From Nitrobacteraceae bacterium AZCC 2146 (GTDB lineage: Bacteria > Pseudomonadota > Alphaproteobacteria > Rhizobiales > Xanthobacteraceae), in NCBI GenBank assembly GCA_036924855.1, contig JBAGRP010000001.1, forward strand, positions 2,976,001 to 3,040,000: 64,000 bases of DNA, written 5' to 3'. This document shows, piece by piece, positions 7,834 through 17,000 of the stretch; within the stretch, counting starts at the first letter, position 1, and the number at the start of each line of letters is the position of its first letter. The notes under the pieces were generated by a model, which saw only the letters and a program-made list of their open reading frames with translations, was not told where the DNA came from and did not search any database. Made by a program: the position numbers and the translations under genes.

Positions 7834-9779
7834 ATGACAGACCACATCGGCTTGCACGAGCAATACGCCCTCGTGCCGCCGCAGACCTTTGTTGACAGGT
7901 TCACCCACCAGTGGACCAAAGAATTCGACATGCCCGCCAGTGAGCCCCTCAGGAAGCTCTGGCGCATCATGGCCAGCACCTACAATCAATCATCGACGCA
8001 GTTCAAGATAAACCAAGTCGCTGGCGTGTTCTCCAACCACCAACCGGCTCAGGCAAAACGATGGGAGCTGTGGTCTACTCAGGTCTCCAAGCCGAACTCA
8101 ATGCATCTGTAGCTGACGGTGTCCTGCCCGTAGGGCTTATGATCGTGACACGCCTCAAGGCTCAGGTTGATGAGGTTGTGTCTGACATCAACGCTTACGT
8201 TGGCCGACAGGTTGCCATCGCTGACCACACCGATCATCGGGCCACCGCAGAGCAGCTTCATGACAGCGACATCGTGGTTATTACGCATGAGGCTTACACC
8301 AGAGCGAAGAAGACCCTGTCTGGTGTCAAGGCCGAGCGGTGGAAAAAGCTAACGCATTGGCGCGGTGGGCAACGGCTCCTTACCATCGTAGACGAGGCGT
8401 TAGCGAATGTCGTTGAGCAGAGCCAAGTGAAGCTCGATGACCTCACGTTCCTCATCGGTCTCATTCCGCATGAACTGCGGCTGGCCCACGTCGCCGAGGT
8501 GGAAGCCTTGGAGGTGCTGCGGGAAAGCATGTTGGTTCAGGCCGGGATCAATGACGGCTTCGAGATTGGCACTTCGCTGGCATGGGTTGAGGGCGAGGCG
8601 CCCACTGCGGCCAACCTGACAGCCTTGAGAGCCGCCCTGCTCAAGCTGCCGTATGACAAGCAGATCGGCAAGGAGGATGAGAAGGAGCGCCAGCGTCTCG
8701 CCGGGCGCTATGACAAGGTGCTCGGTGCCGCAGAAGCGCTGCTGGATCAGTACGCCTTCATGGCGCGCACCGGCAATCAGCATTCGCTGAATTCGGCGGC
8801 GCTTGCGGTGCCTTTGGAGCTGCCGGGGCCGGTGGTGTTGGATGCCACCGCTGGCGTTGACCTGATGTACCAGCTCATGGAGGACCGCGCTGACATCATC
8901 CCGACGCCTCCCGGTGTTCGAGACTACAGCAACGTCACGCTCCATGTGGCTCGCGCCGCCAGCATCGGTAAGACCAAGATGGAGGAACTGGCCGCGACGC
9001 GGTTTCCACAGCTACAAGCGAATCTGGCTGAGCGATTATCACCAGACCGGAAGGTTCTGTTCTGCGTGCACAAGCGTGTGGAGCATCTGGTGCCTGCGCA
9101 AGCAGACCTTGGGGTCACCGAGGTAGCCTCGGCCCACTGGGGCGCAATCGACGGCAGCAATGCTTATAAGGACTTCGATACTGCCGTCATCTTCGGGCTT
9201 CCTTTCATGGATCACATTTGGGGGACAAACGTCTTCTTCTCCTTCCAAGGTGTCCGGGGTGACGATTGGCTCGACAATCCATCGTGGAAGGAGCACGCGA
9301 ATGTCCGAGAGCTGTTGCAGCGCAGGCATCTCGCCACCTCCATCATCCAAGCCATGGGCCGGGTGCGCCTTCGCAAAGTGGTCGACGCACAGGGGCGGTG
9401 CGCGCCTGCTGACGTGTTCATCGTATTGCCCAGCGGCGAACGCGGCACGGAGATACTTCGCTACATTCGCCAAGAGCTGCCGCACATCTCGGTAAAGGAC
9501 TGGGCGTTTGATCTGGATGGCCCCAAGGCACGCGTCAAACGCAGCGGGTTGCCTCACGGCCAATTGGTGACCTTCATGGCGAACCGAAACCCGGGCCGCA
9601 CGTACATGAACGTTATCAGCCGCGAGTTTGGCCTGAAGCCACACCAGCGTAAGGACCTTCAGAAGGCGCTACGTGATGAGAACCATGCCACCACCCTTGC
9701 GCTCAAGTCGCTGGGCGTCACGTATGGCTCCGAAGGCAATGGTAGGGGAGCAAAGAGCTACCTCGTGAAGGCGGCCTGA
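7834..9779 (+). pseudogene. SF2 helicase-like NTPase split by a -1 frameshift
   Basis: Two overlapping frames make one protein of about 648 residues. The start ATG at 7834 (MTDHIGLHEQYAL) reads 38 codons to GAG-CCC at 7942-7947. The rest lies in the -1 frame from 7947 (PQEALAHHGQHLQ...) to 9779. The second frame has no start codon before the methionine at 8061, which is inside the Walker A motif PTGSGKTM, so it cannot be an independent full gene. Helicase motifs are visible: P-loop, motif II-like TIVDEALAN, motif VI-like QAMGRVRLRK and a VFIVLPSGERG strand. The switch point is a run of four C (7945-7948); a fifth C would restore one frame. It may be a true mutation, a sequence error or programmed frameshifting. 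A role in island replication is inference. Confidence 0.75.
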
Positions 9780-9789
9780 TCAGCACTGG

Positions 9790-9825
9790 CCGCACCAAGG
9801 TTTCCATTCGGAGCCTCAGGTGCGG
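9790..9825 (+). terminator. Possible terminator after the helicase-like gene
   Basis: CCGCACC and GGTGCGG pair across a 22-base loop and are followed by the pyrimidine stretch TCTTCCTCTC. The loop is long and the T-run poor. The remaining 240 bases to the next gene show nothing else I can assign. Confidence 0.3.
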
Positions 9826-10020
9826 TCTTCCTCTCGCAACGTCCGCTTAAAAAGTCAAAGCCGGCGCAGGAATAGGTCCGCCGACGAGGCGCGATGGGCC
9901 ACCAGCGCAAACGGACGAGAGACAGGATCCACTCTTGCGCCCTCTCGGAGCCGAGGATAGCAATGGTTGAGCATGATTTTGAGCGATCAACTGCACTCAT
10001 TGTTTTTCGGGTGAACACTC

Positions 10021-10680
10021 ATGAAAGCGTACGTGCTCTTCTCGGTAGCAATAGCGACGCTAGTGCTCGCAAGTTGGAATGAATCATACGCTGAGTCGGT
10101 ATACTCGCCGGGCACAGGTGGAGCGTATCAACCCGGTACCGGCGGCGCTTACAAACCATCAACCGGTGGCGCGTATCAGCCGGGCACAGGGGGCGCGTAT
10201 CGGCCAGGCACAGGCGGTGCGTATCAACCGGGCACGGGCGGCGCGTATCAACCGGGCACGGGCGGCGCGTATCAACCGGGCACAGGCGGCGCGTATCAAC
10301 CGGGCACAGGCGGTGCGTATCAACCGGGCACGGGCGGCGCGTATCAACCGGGCACGGGCGGCGCGTATCAACCGGGCACAGGCGGCGCGTATCAACCGGG
10401 CACGGGCGGCGCGTATCAACCGGGCACAGGCGGCGCGTATCAACCGGGCACAGGCGGCGCGTATCAGCCCGGTATCTGCTGGACCGCAAACAAGGCCCCC
10501 ACCGATCGCTCGGCGCGTCAGGAAGCTCTGATTCTACCGGACCGTGACTCGCTCCGGCGTCAAACTGCGACTTCCCGAGCTACTCCTGCCTCGCCCGCTT
10601 CTCGTGCTTCAGCCGACGCGAACTCGCGAGCCCCCGAGCGGCCTTGCGCCATCATCGGGTCACCTTGGTGCCACGCGTAA
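10021..10680 (+). CDS. Exported repeat protein with 15 GGAYQPGT-type octapeptides
   Basis: A 219-residue product. Residues 1-24 (MKAYVLFSVAIATLVLASWN...) are a signal peptide with likely cleavage after SYA. Residues 33-152 are 15 tandem octapeptides of consensus GGAYQPGT, with only the first, second and fourth units showing substitutions (Q to K or R, G to S). The last 65 residues are unlike the repeats: basic, alanine-rich, with three cysteines. The repeats are nearly identical at the DNA level, so the array expanded recently. Such glycine-tyrosine-proline repeats form extended, flexible surface or matrix proteins in other systems; the role here is unknown. It is the last cargo gene before the convergent integrase. 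Confidence 0.65.
   Translation: MKAYVLFSVAIATLVLASWNESYAESVYSPGTGGAYQPGTGGAYKPSTGGAYQPGTGGAYRPGTGGAYQPGTGGAYQPGTGGAYQPGTGGAYQPGTGGAYQPGTGGAYQPGTGGAYQPGTGGAYQPGTGGAYQPGTGGAYQPGTGGAYQPGICWTANKAPTDRSARQEALILPDRDSLRRQTATSRATPASPASRASADANSRAPERPCAIIGSPWCHA
10117..10476 (+). repeat. Tandem array of 15 x 24-bp units
   Basis: Units follow the codon pattern GGC-GGC-GCG-TAT-CAA-CCG-GGC-ACA/ACG. The 11 units from 10213 onward differ almost only by synonymous changes at the third base of the last codon (ACA or ACG) and in one glycine or alanine position. This is a coding minisatellite prone to copy-number change. Confidence 0.95.
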
Positions 10681-10728
10681 TGCGCGCAGCAGGGGATGAG
10701 GTGCGGACACGCGGCCGTTGTTGAAAGT

Positions 10729-12354
10729 TCAATCCAGCTTGTATCTCGGGAATTTCGAGAGCGCGGCAGCCATAGCCGCAACGGATGGTGGTCCGTATTT
10801 CCTCCCCTCGGTGGCTTGCGTATGTCCCGTGATGGCGTCGTTCATCTTCTCCGGCATCCCAATCTCATCGGCAATGCGCTTGAACGTGTGACGCCAAGCG
10901 TGGTTCGGGCTGATGTGAGGATCATCGACACCCAACCCACGAACCCACGTCCCCAGATGAGCGCGCGCCGTGTCAGCCCGAGGTCGCGGGGGCTTCAACG
11001 GATCTGCACTGGGCCGTTGCGGTGTCGTATCATTGTAGAACAGCGCGCCCTTCCCAACCTGCTTGACCATCTCAATGAAGCCTTGAGCGATCAGGTGTTC
11101 GTGGATGGGCAAAACACGCGGCTTCCCTGTCTTGATCGTGCCGGCCTCGGGCGTCAGCTTCATTACGTAGAGGCCCTTACGGTCCTCGACGTCGATCCCG
11201 CGCAACTGCGTGATTTCGCCCGGTCTTGCGCCAGAATACGCACAGAGCCAAGGCACCCAGCGGCGTGTTCTCTCTGTGGGCGTGATAGGCTTCTCAAAGG
11301 CCAAGCTGGCGTTGAGAATGATCTTTGCCTCAGCGTCTGTGAAACTCCGGCCTTCTTCTCGTGTCTGGGCCTTGCGCGGAACGTCGACGCGCACTTCCTT
11401 GAACGGATTTTGCCTAACGTGCTTGTGCTCGCGCGCCCAACCGAACACACGACGGGCGGAGGACAACCAGACCTCGCGAACGGTTATTGCCTGACGTTCT
11501 TCATTGATGAGCCCCCGTATCCACGCGCGGGCGGCGTCCTCCGTTATCCCATTTGCCCCGACCTCAGCAAACTCGCGTTGCATCTCAAGGAAAACGGAGC
11601 GCCATCTGGTCACCGTCTTGTCGGCGGGCTTGACCGCAAGAACGAAGGCTTCGAACAATTCCCAGCAGCTCGCGCCCGAAGCTCGCACGGGACCATCAGT
11701 GAACTCTGGGAAAGTGTCCGGGGTATCGTCAAGGGAGTAATCGCCGTTGGCGCGCCGTTCAAGCAACGTTATGGCGGGCAAGAGATTGTCGCTAACAGCA
11801 TCGACAAAGAGCGCATAGGCAGTGGCATTCAGCGTTTTACCCTCGCTGGCAAGAAATGTTGCCACACGCGCCAACTCGGCAACCTGCGGCCTCACTGCTT
11901 CCCGAACCTGGGGCTCCTTTTGCCATTCCCAGTGAGGATCGGCCTTGGGATTCTCGTGGTAGCTTTCGGGCGCCTCGGGGTAGATCACGTTCCACACGAG
12001 GTGTTCGCTCATCTCGTGCCAACGCTTGGCTGAGCCGGGGTCGTTCTCATGCTGCCCGACGAACCAAGTGTACCACCGGCCAGCTAATGCGATTGCGTTG
12101 AGCTTGGTGAGCGGTTGGCCGTCTCCGTTACTCTGAGCACGCAACGTGGCGATGCGCGTTTCGACGTCGGCTATCCATTCCGCGCACCGCGTCTTTGCCT
12201 CGTGGTGCGGGGTGTCCTTTGGCAGCCTCAGATGGGCTTCCCTACGAACGCCAAAGAGCCGAGCGTATGGGTCGCGTATGTCTGCTGGGATGCCCTTGCG
12301 GGCGAACCAACTACCGTCTTTTGCTCGAACTAACGCGACCATCCGCAATGCCAT
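10729..12354 (-). CDS. Tyrosine site-specific recombinase (island integrase)
   Basis: About 541 residues from ATG 12354 (MALRMVALVRAKDGSWFARK); the ATG four codons later is an alternative. The N-terminal 60 residues form an arm-binding-like region (GSWFARKGIPADIRDPYARLFG), then a core-binding SAM-like domain around WELFEAFVLAVKPADKTVTRW. The C-terminal catalytic domain shows the tyrosine recombinase set: Arg in YSGARPGEI, His and Arg in HAWRHTF, the histidine of GHTQ and the tyrosine nucleophile in RKYGPP. It is transcribed away from the tRNA-His gene and its start is 84 bases from the tRNA 3' end, the normal arrangement for an element that integrates there. It presumably catalyses integration and excision at the 17-bp core. 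Confidence 0.93.
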   Translation of the reverse strand: MALRMVALVRAKDGSWFARKGIPADIRDPYARLFGVRREAHLRLPKDTPHHEAKTRCAEWIADVETRIATLRAQSNGDGQPLTKLNAIALAGRWYTWFVGQHENDPGSAKRWHEMSEHLVWNVIYPEAPESYHENPKADPHWEWQKEPQVREAVRPQVAELARVATFLASEGKTLNATAYALFVDAVSDNLLPAITLLERRANGDYSLDDTPDTFPEFTDGPVRASGASCWELFEAFVLAVKPADKTVTRWRSVFLEMQREFAEVGANGITEDAARAWIRGLINEERQAITVREVWLSSARRVFGWAREHKHVRQNPFKEVRVDVPRKAQTREEGRSFTDAEAKIILNASLAFEKPITPTERTRRWVPWLCAYSGARPGEITQLRGIDVEDRKGLYVMKLTPEAGTIKTGKPRVLPIHEHLIAQGFIEMVKQVGKGALFYNDTTPQRPSADPLKPPRPRADTARAHLGTWVRGLGVDDPHISPNHAWRHTFKRIADEIGMPEKMNDAITGHTQATEGRKYGPPSVAAMAAALSKFPRYKLD

Positions 12355-12438
12355 TTGTATGCGCCTTTTGTATTTAGCGCGGGCAAATACGTCAGGTCTA
12401 TCAGTAGGTTGCTGAAACCACAGGGGATTTTTTTGGTG

Positions 12439-12455
12439 TGGTACAGTTGGGTGGG
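12439..12455. repeat. tRNA-proximal attachment repeat (att) of the island
   Basis: The 3' terminal 17 bases of tRNA-His (CCCACCCAACTGTACCA read on the minus strand), identical to 3288-3304. Integration leaves the tRNA intact. Confidence 0.88.
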
Positions 12456-12515
12456 CTCGAACCACCGACCTCCTGTTCCACAGACAGGCGCTCTAACCAA
12501 CTGAGCTACAACTGC
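12439..12515 (-). tRNA. tRNA-His (anticodon GTG)
   Basis: A full cloverleaf can be folded: acceptor GCAGTTG with CAACTGT, D-arm in TAGCTCAGTTGGTTAGAGC, anticodon stem CCTGT/ACAGG around loop CTGTGGA (anticodon GTG), T-arm GGTGG-TTCGAGC-CCACC, discriminator A73 and encoded CCA. The base before G1 is T, so there is no encoded G-1. A73 without G-1 is the known alphaproteobacterial form of tRNA-His. The 3' end serves as the island attachment site. Confidence 0.96.
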
Positions 12516-12627
12516 ATCCTTGATCGGCCCCGGCGAGGGGGCGCGAACGGGCGGGAAACTAGGTGCAACGCACCTCTTTGGCAAGGCCGCGCAGGCGCCC
12601 AAAACCACGATTGTCGGGCCTAAAACG

Positions 12628-12654
12628 AAAGCCCGGGCTGGTAGCCCGGGCTTT
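12628..12654 (-). terminator. Intrinsic terminator of the first phasin gene
   Basis: A perfect 12-bp stem (AAAGCCCGGGCT / AGCCCGGGCTTT) with a three-base loop, followed on the minus strand by CGTTTTA. It lies 25 bases after the phasin stop codon. Confidence 0.85.
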
Positions 12655-12679
12655 CGGCAGTCTTAAAGGCTCAATCCGC

Positions 12680-13114
12680 TCAGGCGGCGGGCTTGAACAG
12701 TTTTGCGGCACCAGTCTTGATCGGCTCGGCGGTATCGGAGGCGATCTTCTGGGTCAGCTCGGCGAGCTCCTTGGTCTGGCCGGTGAAGGCCTCAACCTGC
12801 TTGCGCACGAACGCGGTCCACAGCTCCATCGCCACCGACGGCGATTTCACGCTGACCAGCTCCTGGGCGAAATCGAGCGTTGCACCGGTGTTGGTCTTCA
12901 CGATGTCGAGCAGCTTGGTGGAATATTCGGTGACGCCCTTGGTGGCGCTGCCGAACACGGCTTCCACAGTGCTGTTGTGCGTCTCGGCGGCGTCCTTGAA
13001 CTTGGCGTAGCCCTCGCGGGCCTGCGACACGCCCTTTTCGGCGAACGCGCGGACCTGCTCGGGGACCTGGAAGGGAATGACGGAAGCTGAGAACGGATCG
13101 GTCGATTCGGCCAT
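12680..13114 (-). CDS. Phasin family protein (PHB granule-associated)
   Basis: A 144-residue helical protein starting at MAESTDPFSA; AAGGA lies eight bases before this ATG, too close to serve the ATG three codons upstream. It has the Phasin_2 pattern: an N-terminal FQVPEQVRAFAEKGVSQAREGYAKF, then ETHNSTVEAVFGSATKGVTEY, LDFAQELVSVKS and a closing KELAELTQKIASDTAEPIKTG. Phasins coat polyhydroxybutyrate granules and set their size and number; they also affect stress tolerance. A second phasin gene follows upstream on the same strand with its own promoter region. The tail ends KLFKPAA. No catalytic function is expected. Confidence 0.88.
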   Translation of the reverse strand: MAESTDPFSASVIPFQVPEQVRAFAEKGVSQAREGYAKFKDAAETHNSTVEAVFGSATKGVTEYSTKLLDIVKTNTGATLDFAQELVSVKSPSVAMELWTAFVRKQVEAFTGQTKELAELTQKIASDTAEPIKTGAAKLFKPAA

Positions 13115-13260
13115 AACGTGCATCCTTCATGTTGCGGTGAACAAGGTATAACCCGCGGCTACCGTCGAAAGCGTCGCTGCTTGCGGTCGGAAGACGGGAG
13201 GTCACGAACGCCCCGTTGAAGAGGCGTTGGACATGTCTAACGTAATATCATGTCAAATTT

Positions 13261-13271
13261 TTGCAATGCAA
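13261..13271. promoter_or_regulatory. Candidate PhaR/AniA-type operator upstream of the phasin
   Basis: TTGCAATGCAA is an inverted repeat of TTGCA and TGCAA around one base, located about 150 bases before the phasin start in an A+T-rich intergenic region that also holds a second half-site (ATTGCAT at 13278-13284). PhaR regulators of phasin genes bind TGC/GCA-type inverted repeats in other alphaproteobacteria; assignment here is by resemblance only. Confidence 0.35.
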
Positions 13272-13363
13272 CAGAATATTGCATCGCGAACTTGCTTGCA
13301 GGCCGAACAGAATACACGTTTCGGTCAACAAGATTAATTTTTTGCAACTTTCGATAGGCCAAT

Positions 13364-13735
13364 TCAGCTCTTCGGCTTGGCGGCGTCCATTGCGGCTCGG
13401 CTCATGATCTGGCCCATTTCGCTGGCCTGTTCGGCCAGGGCCTTCATCTGGCTCTGCACATATTCGCTGTGCAGCCGCATCACGTCGCCGAGGTCTTTTG
13501 CGTGCAGCAACTGCTGGGCGTAATCCAGCGACGCCGCCACGTTCTTTTCGGCAAAAGTGATGGCCTTGGCGCTGATATCCTTGGCGCCGGCACGCACCGT
13601 AGCACCGCGGTCCTCCATCGAAGAGGCGGTGGTCTGCGCGCTGGCCAGAAACTTCTCGAATGCCTGGCGGGCCTGCTCGAAGCTGGCTTCAGCCATCGAT
13701 CGCATCTCTTTCGGAATCTCGAACTTGTCGCTCAT
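13364..13735 (-). CDS. Second phasin family protein
   Basis: A 123-residue helical protein beginning MSDKFEIPKEMRSMAEAS, with AAGGGAGTGG ahead of the ATG. It keeps the phasin layout: IPKEMRSMAEASFEQARQAFEKF, a central helix, ITFAEKNVAASLDYAQQLLHAKD and SEYVQSQMKALAEQASEMGQ. It differs enough from the neighbouring phasin to be an old paralogue rather than a recent copy. The pair is expected to act at the surface of polyhydroxyalkanoate granules. The 250 bases between the two genes suggest separate promoters. Confidence 0.87.
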   Translation of the reverse strand: MSDKFEIPKEMRSMAEASFEQARQAFEKFLASAQTTASSMEDRGATVRAGAKDISAKAITFAEKNVAASLDYAQQLLHAKDLGDVMRLHSEYVQSQMKALAEQASEMGQIMSRAAMDAAKPKS

Positions 13736-14086
13736 GTCCCACTCCCTTGCGTTAACGGAGCCATCCACAGCTCCGATTGCCCATCACCCGTTGCAATCTA
13801 ACGAAGCCAGACATCGCCAATGTGACGCGGCATCCCTTCCCCGTCGATCCCATCGTGGACGTTTGTTCTGGTTTTGCAACTCTTCAACGCGAGGGCTGAC
13901 CAATGGTTCGGCAGACCAGCCGGAATTAACGGTAATCCCGCTTTGGCCTGTGCGAAACCCCTGACAACATGGACCTGCGAGCCCCCGCGCGCGATACTAA
14001 CGAAGTGTTAAGGCTGTCATCGTTTGGACGGCAATCTGTGCCCTCCTCACCCAGAGAGTGACAAACCGGTAAGTCATGAAGTGCCG
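13736..14086. promoter_or_regulatory. Divergent intergenic region between phasin and histidine kinase
   Basis: About 350 bases expected to hold the promoters of both genes. It includes isolated TTAA-containing words (GAATTAACGG near 13923, GTGTTAAGG near 14005), but no full TTAA-N7-TTAA CtrA site. No gene or hairpin stands out. Confidence 0.35.
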
Positions 14087-17000
14087 ATGAACAGTGCGGA
14101 ATTCCAGTTGCGGGGCGTCGAAGATGCCAGGCTGGCCGTGCACGCCACCAGCAACCAGCCGGCCTGGTTGTGGTCGCTGGATGGCACGCGGATCCTGTGG
14201 GCCAATCCGGTCAGCGCCAAGCTGTTCGGCGCGCGCAATGCCGCAGCCCTGTTCGCCAAGACCTTCGGTCCCGCCGATCAACATCGCCGCCAAATAGCGC
14301 AGCTGGGCAGCCGGCTGCCGCCGAACGCCACGGCCCGGCTGGAGCGCTTGCGCGGTTTTGGCGCGGCGCTCGGCAGCCTGATGACCTGCGCCTGCACCAG
14401 GCTGGAATTTCCCGATGGCGGTGCCGGCATTCTGGTGGTCGCGGTCGAGCCGACCGGCCGCTTCATGCCGCTGGTGGAGCGGCTGCAAAATCTGGTCGAA
14501 GGCATCGACACGCCGATCGCGGCCTTTGCGCGCGACGGCCTGTTCATCGGCGCCAGCGAAGCCGCCCGCGCCCTGCTCGGCTTTCGCAATCTGTCCGACG
14601 CCGGCCTCGATGCCGCGCGCAGCAACGCGCTGAAGGACGGCCGCGTCGAAACCCCGATCGGCTTCGGCCACATGGTGCTGCAGCGGGTCGGCAGCGGCGC
14701 CGATGTCGGCCTGGTCGCGCTGATCGCACCCGGCGCGGTGCACGCCGCCCTGCGCAAGCATCAGGCGGATGAAACTGTTGAGCCGCCGCACGAGATTCAC
14801 GCGACTGACGAGGCGGCGCCGGCGGTTACCGAACCGCCGGTCGAACTCGCAGATGTGGTCGAGGTCGATCCCGCGCTGGCGCCGTCCGAACTGATCGAGC
14901 ATGCCGCCGAAGTCGAGCGCCTGCCCGAAGAAGAAGTTGTGGCCGAGCATCACGAGACTGCGCCGCTCGATGAGCCGGTCGCGCAAGATGTCGAACACAT
15001 CGCCGAGCAGGTCGAGCCCGAGACAACGTCACAGCTCGAAGCCGCGATTGCCGAGACCATCGCACAGGCCGAGACGCCCTACGAGACGCAGGAGCACGAG
15101 CCTTCGCCTTACGTCGAAGCTGTCGCCGATGAACCAGCTCCCCTCGCCCCAGCACCGCTTGAGCCCCGCACCTCCCCGCTGCGCTTCACGTGGCAGATCG
15201 ATGCCGATGGCCATTTCGTGCTCGGCTCCGACGAATTCACCAAACTGATCGGCGCCCGCACCGCGGCGGCCTTCGGCCGCAAGTGGAACGACATCGCCGC
15301 GGAATTCGAACTCGATCCCGATGGTCGCGTCGTCAAGGCGATGGCGACGCATCAGACCTGGAGCGGCATCACGCTGCTGTGGCCGGTGGACGGCGGCGGT
15401 CGATTGCCGGTCGAATTGTCCGGCCTGCCGCTGTTCGATCGCGAACGCCATTTCGCCGGCTATCGCGGTTTTGGCATCTGCCGGGATCTCGACGGCATGG
15501 CGCGGCTCGCCGAACTACGCCGCCATGAAATCATCAGCGACCCGCCACCGAGGTCGCTGTCCGCCGATATCGCCCAGGCCGGGCCGGTCGGCGACAGGCT
15601 CGACGATCCACTCGCACCCACCACCGAACCCGCACCTGAACCACCACCAACCGAGCCGGACAGCACCGTGGAACCTCCCAAGAACGTCGTGCCGTTTCGA
15701 CCGGGTGATCAGAAATCGCCGGTGCTGACGCCCGTCGAGAACAGCGCCTTCAACGAGTTGGCACGGCAATTGTCGCAGCGGCTGGAGGCCGAAACCGGCC
15801 TCACCACCGATCAGCGCGAGCCGCAGCCGGTGCAGGTCGAGGAGCCGGAAGTCATGCCCGAGCAGATCGCTTCTCCGGAAATGATCCCGGCGTCAGGCAC
15901 GCAACCCGCTTGGCTGGCGACACCACCGGCGCCGGCGCGCGGCGAGATGCTGCGCGACAAGACGCTGCTCGATCTGCTGCCGGTCGGCGTGCTGATCTAC
16001 CGGCTCGACCGCCTGCTGTTCGCCAATCCGGCGTTCCTCGCCCGCATGAACTATCCGACCCTGCAGGCGCTGGAAGAAGCCGGCGGCCTCGACGCGCTCT
16101 ATGTCGAACCCGACGTTTCCTCGACATCAAGCACGTCGGACGGCGGCACCGCGGTGACGATTTCGGCGACCGAAAAATCCGGCGACGCCGCGGCACGGGC
16201 GCCGACCGAGGCGCGGCTGTTCTCCATCGCCTGGGATAATGAACCGGCCCACGCGTTGATCTTTTCCAGTTCACGCGCCGAGCCCGCTGTCGAGCCTGCC
16301 GCCGTCGCCGCTCCCGCCATGACAGCGGACGAGCCGTTGCCGGCTGGTGCTATCGATGGCGAAGAGCTGGCCGCGATCCTCGACACCACCGCCGAGGGCG
16401 TCATCATGTTCGACGCCGAGGGCAACATCAATTCCTGCAACCGCAGCGCCGAGGCGCTGTTCGGCTATAATGGCGAGCAGCTGACGCAGCGCAATGTCAC
16501 CGATCTGTTCGCGCCGGAAAGCCGCCGCGTGGTGCGCGACTATCTCGACAGCATCAAGGAGGCCGGCGTCGCCAGCCTGCTCGATCACGGCCGCGAGGCG
16601 CTCGGCCAGGCCCGCGCCGGCGGTCTGATTCCGCTGTCGATGATGATGGGCCGCACCCGGCCCGATGGCCCGAATTTCTTCGCCGTGTTCCGCGATCTCA
16701 CCCAGGCCAAGAAGACCGAGAGCGAGTTGCTGCATGCGCGGCGGCAGGCCGATCGTGCCGCCACCGCGAAAGCCGACGTGCTGGCGCGGATCAGCCACGA
16801 GGTTCGCACGCCACTCAACGCCATCATCGGCTTTGCCGAAGTGATGATCGACCAGCGCTTCGGCCCGCTCGGCAACGAGCGCTATGTCGAATACATGAAG
16901 GACATCCGCGCCTCCGGCGAGCGCGTCATCGCCATCGTCAACGACCTGCTGGATCTGTCGCGGATCGAGACCGGCAAGCTCGATCTCGCCTTCACCACGC

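Larger units (their letters stand above)
3288..12455. mobile_element. Genomic island of about 9.2 kb integrated at tRNA-His
   Basis: Both ends carry the same 17 bases (TGGTACAGTTGGGTGGG on the plus strand), at 3288-3304 and inside the tRNA-His gene at 12439-12455. These 17 bases are exactly the tRNA 3' end from the T-stem 3' strand through the encoded CCA, the classic attB of tyrosine integrases. The integrase gene lies next to the tRNA, 84 bases from its 3' end. Cargo in order: a REase-NACHT STAND gene, inverted repeats, a serine recombinase, a 38-aa peptide, an unknown protein, a frameshifted helicase-like gene and a repeat protein. The cargo around the NACHT gene is visibly richer in A+T than the flanks. 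No conjugation or capsid gene is seen, so it is an integrative island or phage-satellite-like element. Confidence 0.88.

Noticed and set aside
10105..10480. Regular 24-bp repeats resembling a CRISPR array
   Set aside because: The units are in tandem without spacers and keep one reading frame behind a signal peptide, so they are protein-coding repeats.
10696..12033. Long open frame on the plus strand over the integrase
   Set aside because: It is antisense to a protein with all tyrosine recombinase motifs and shows no domain; long mirror frames are common in high-GC DNA.
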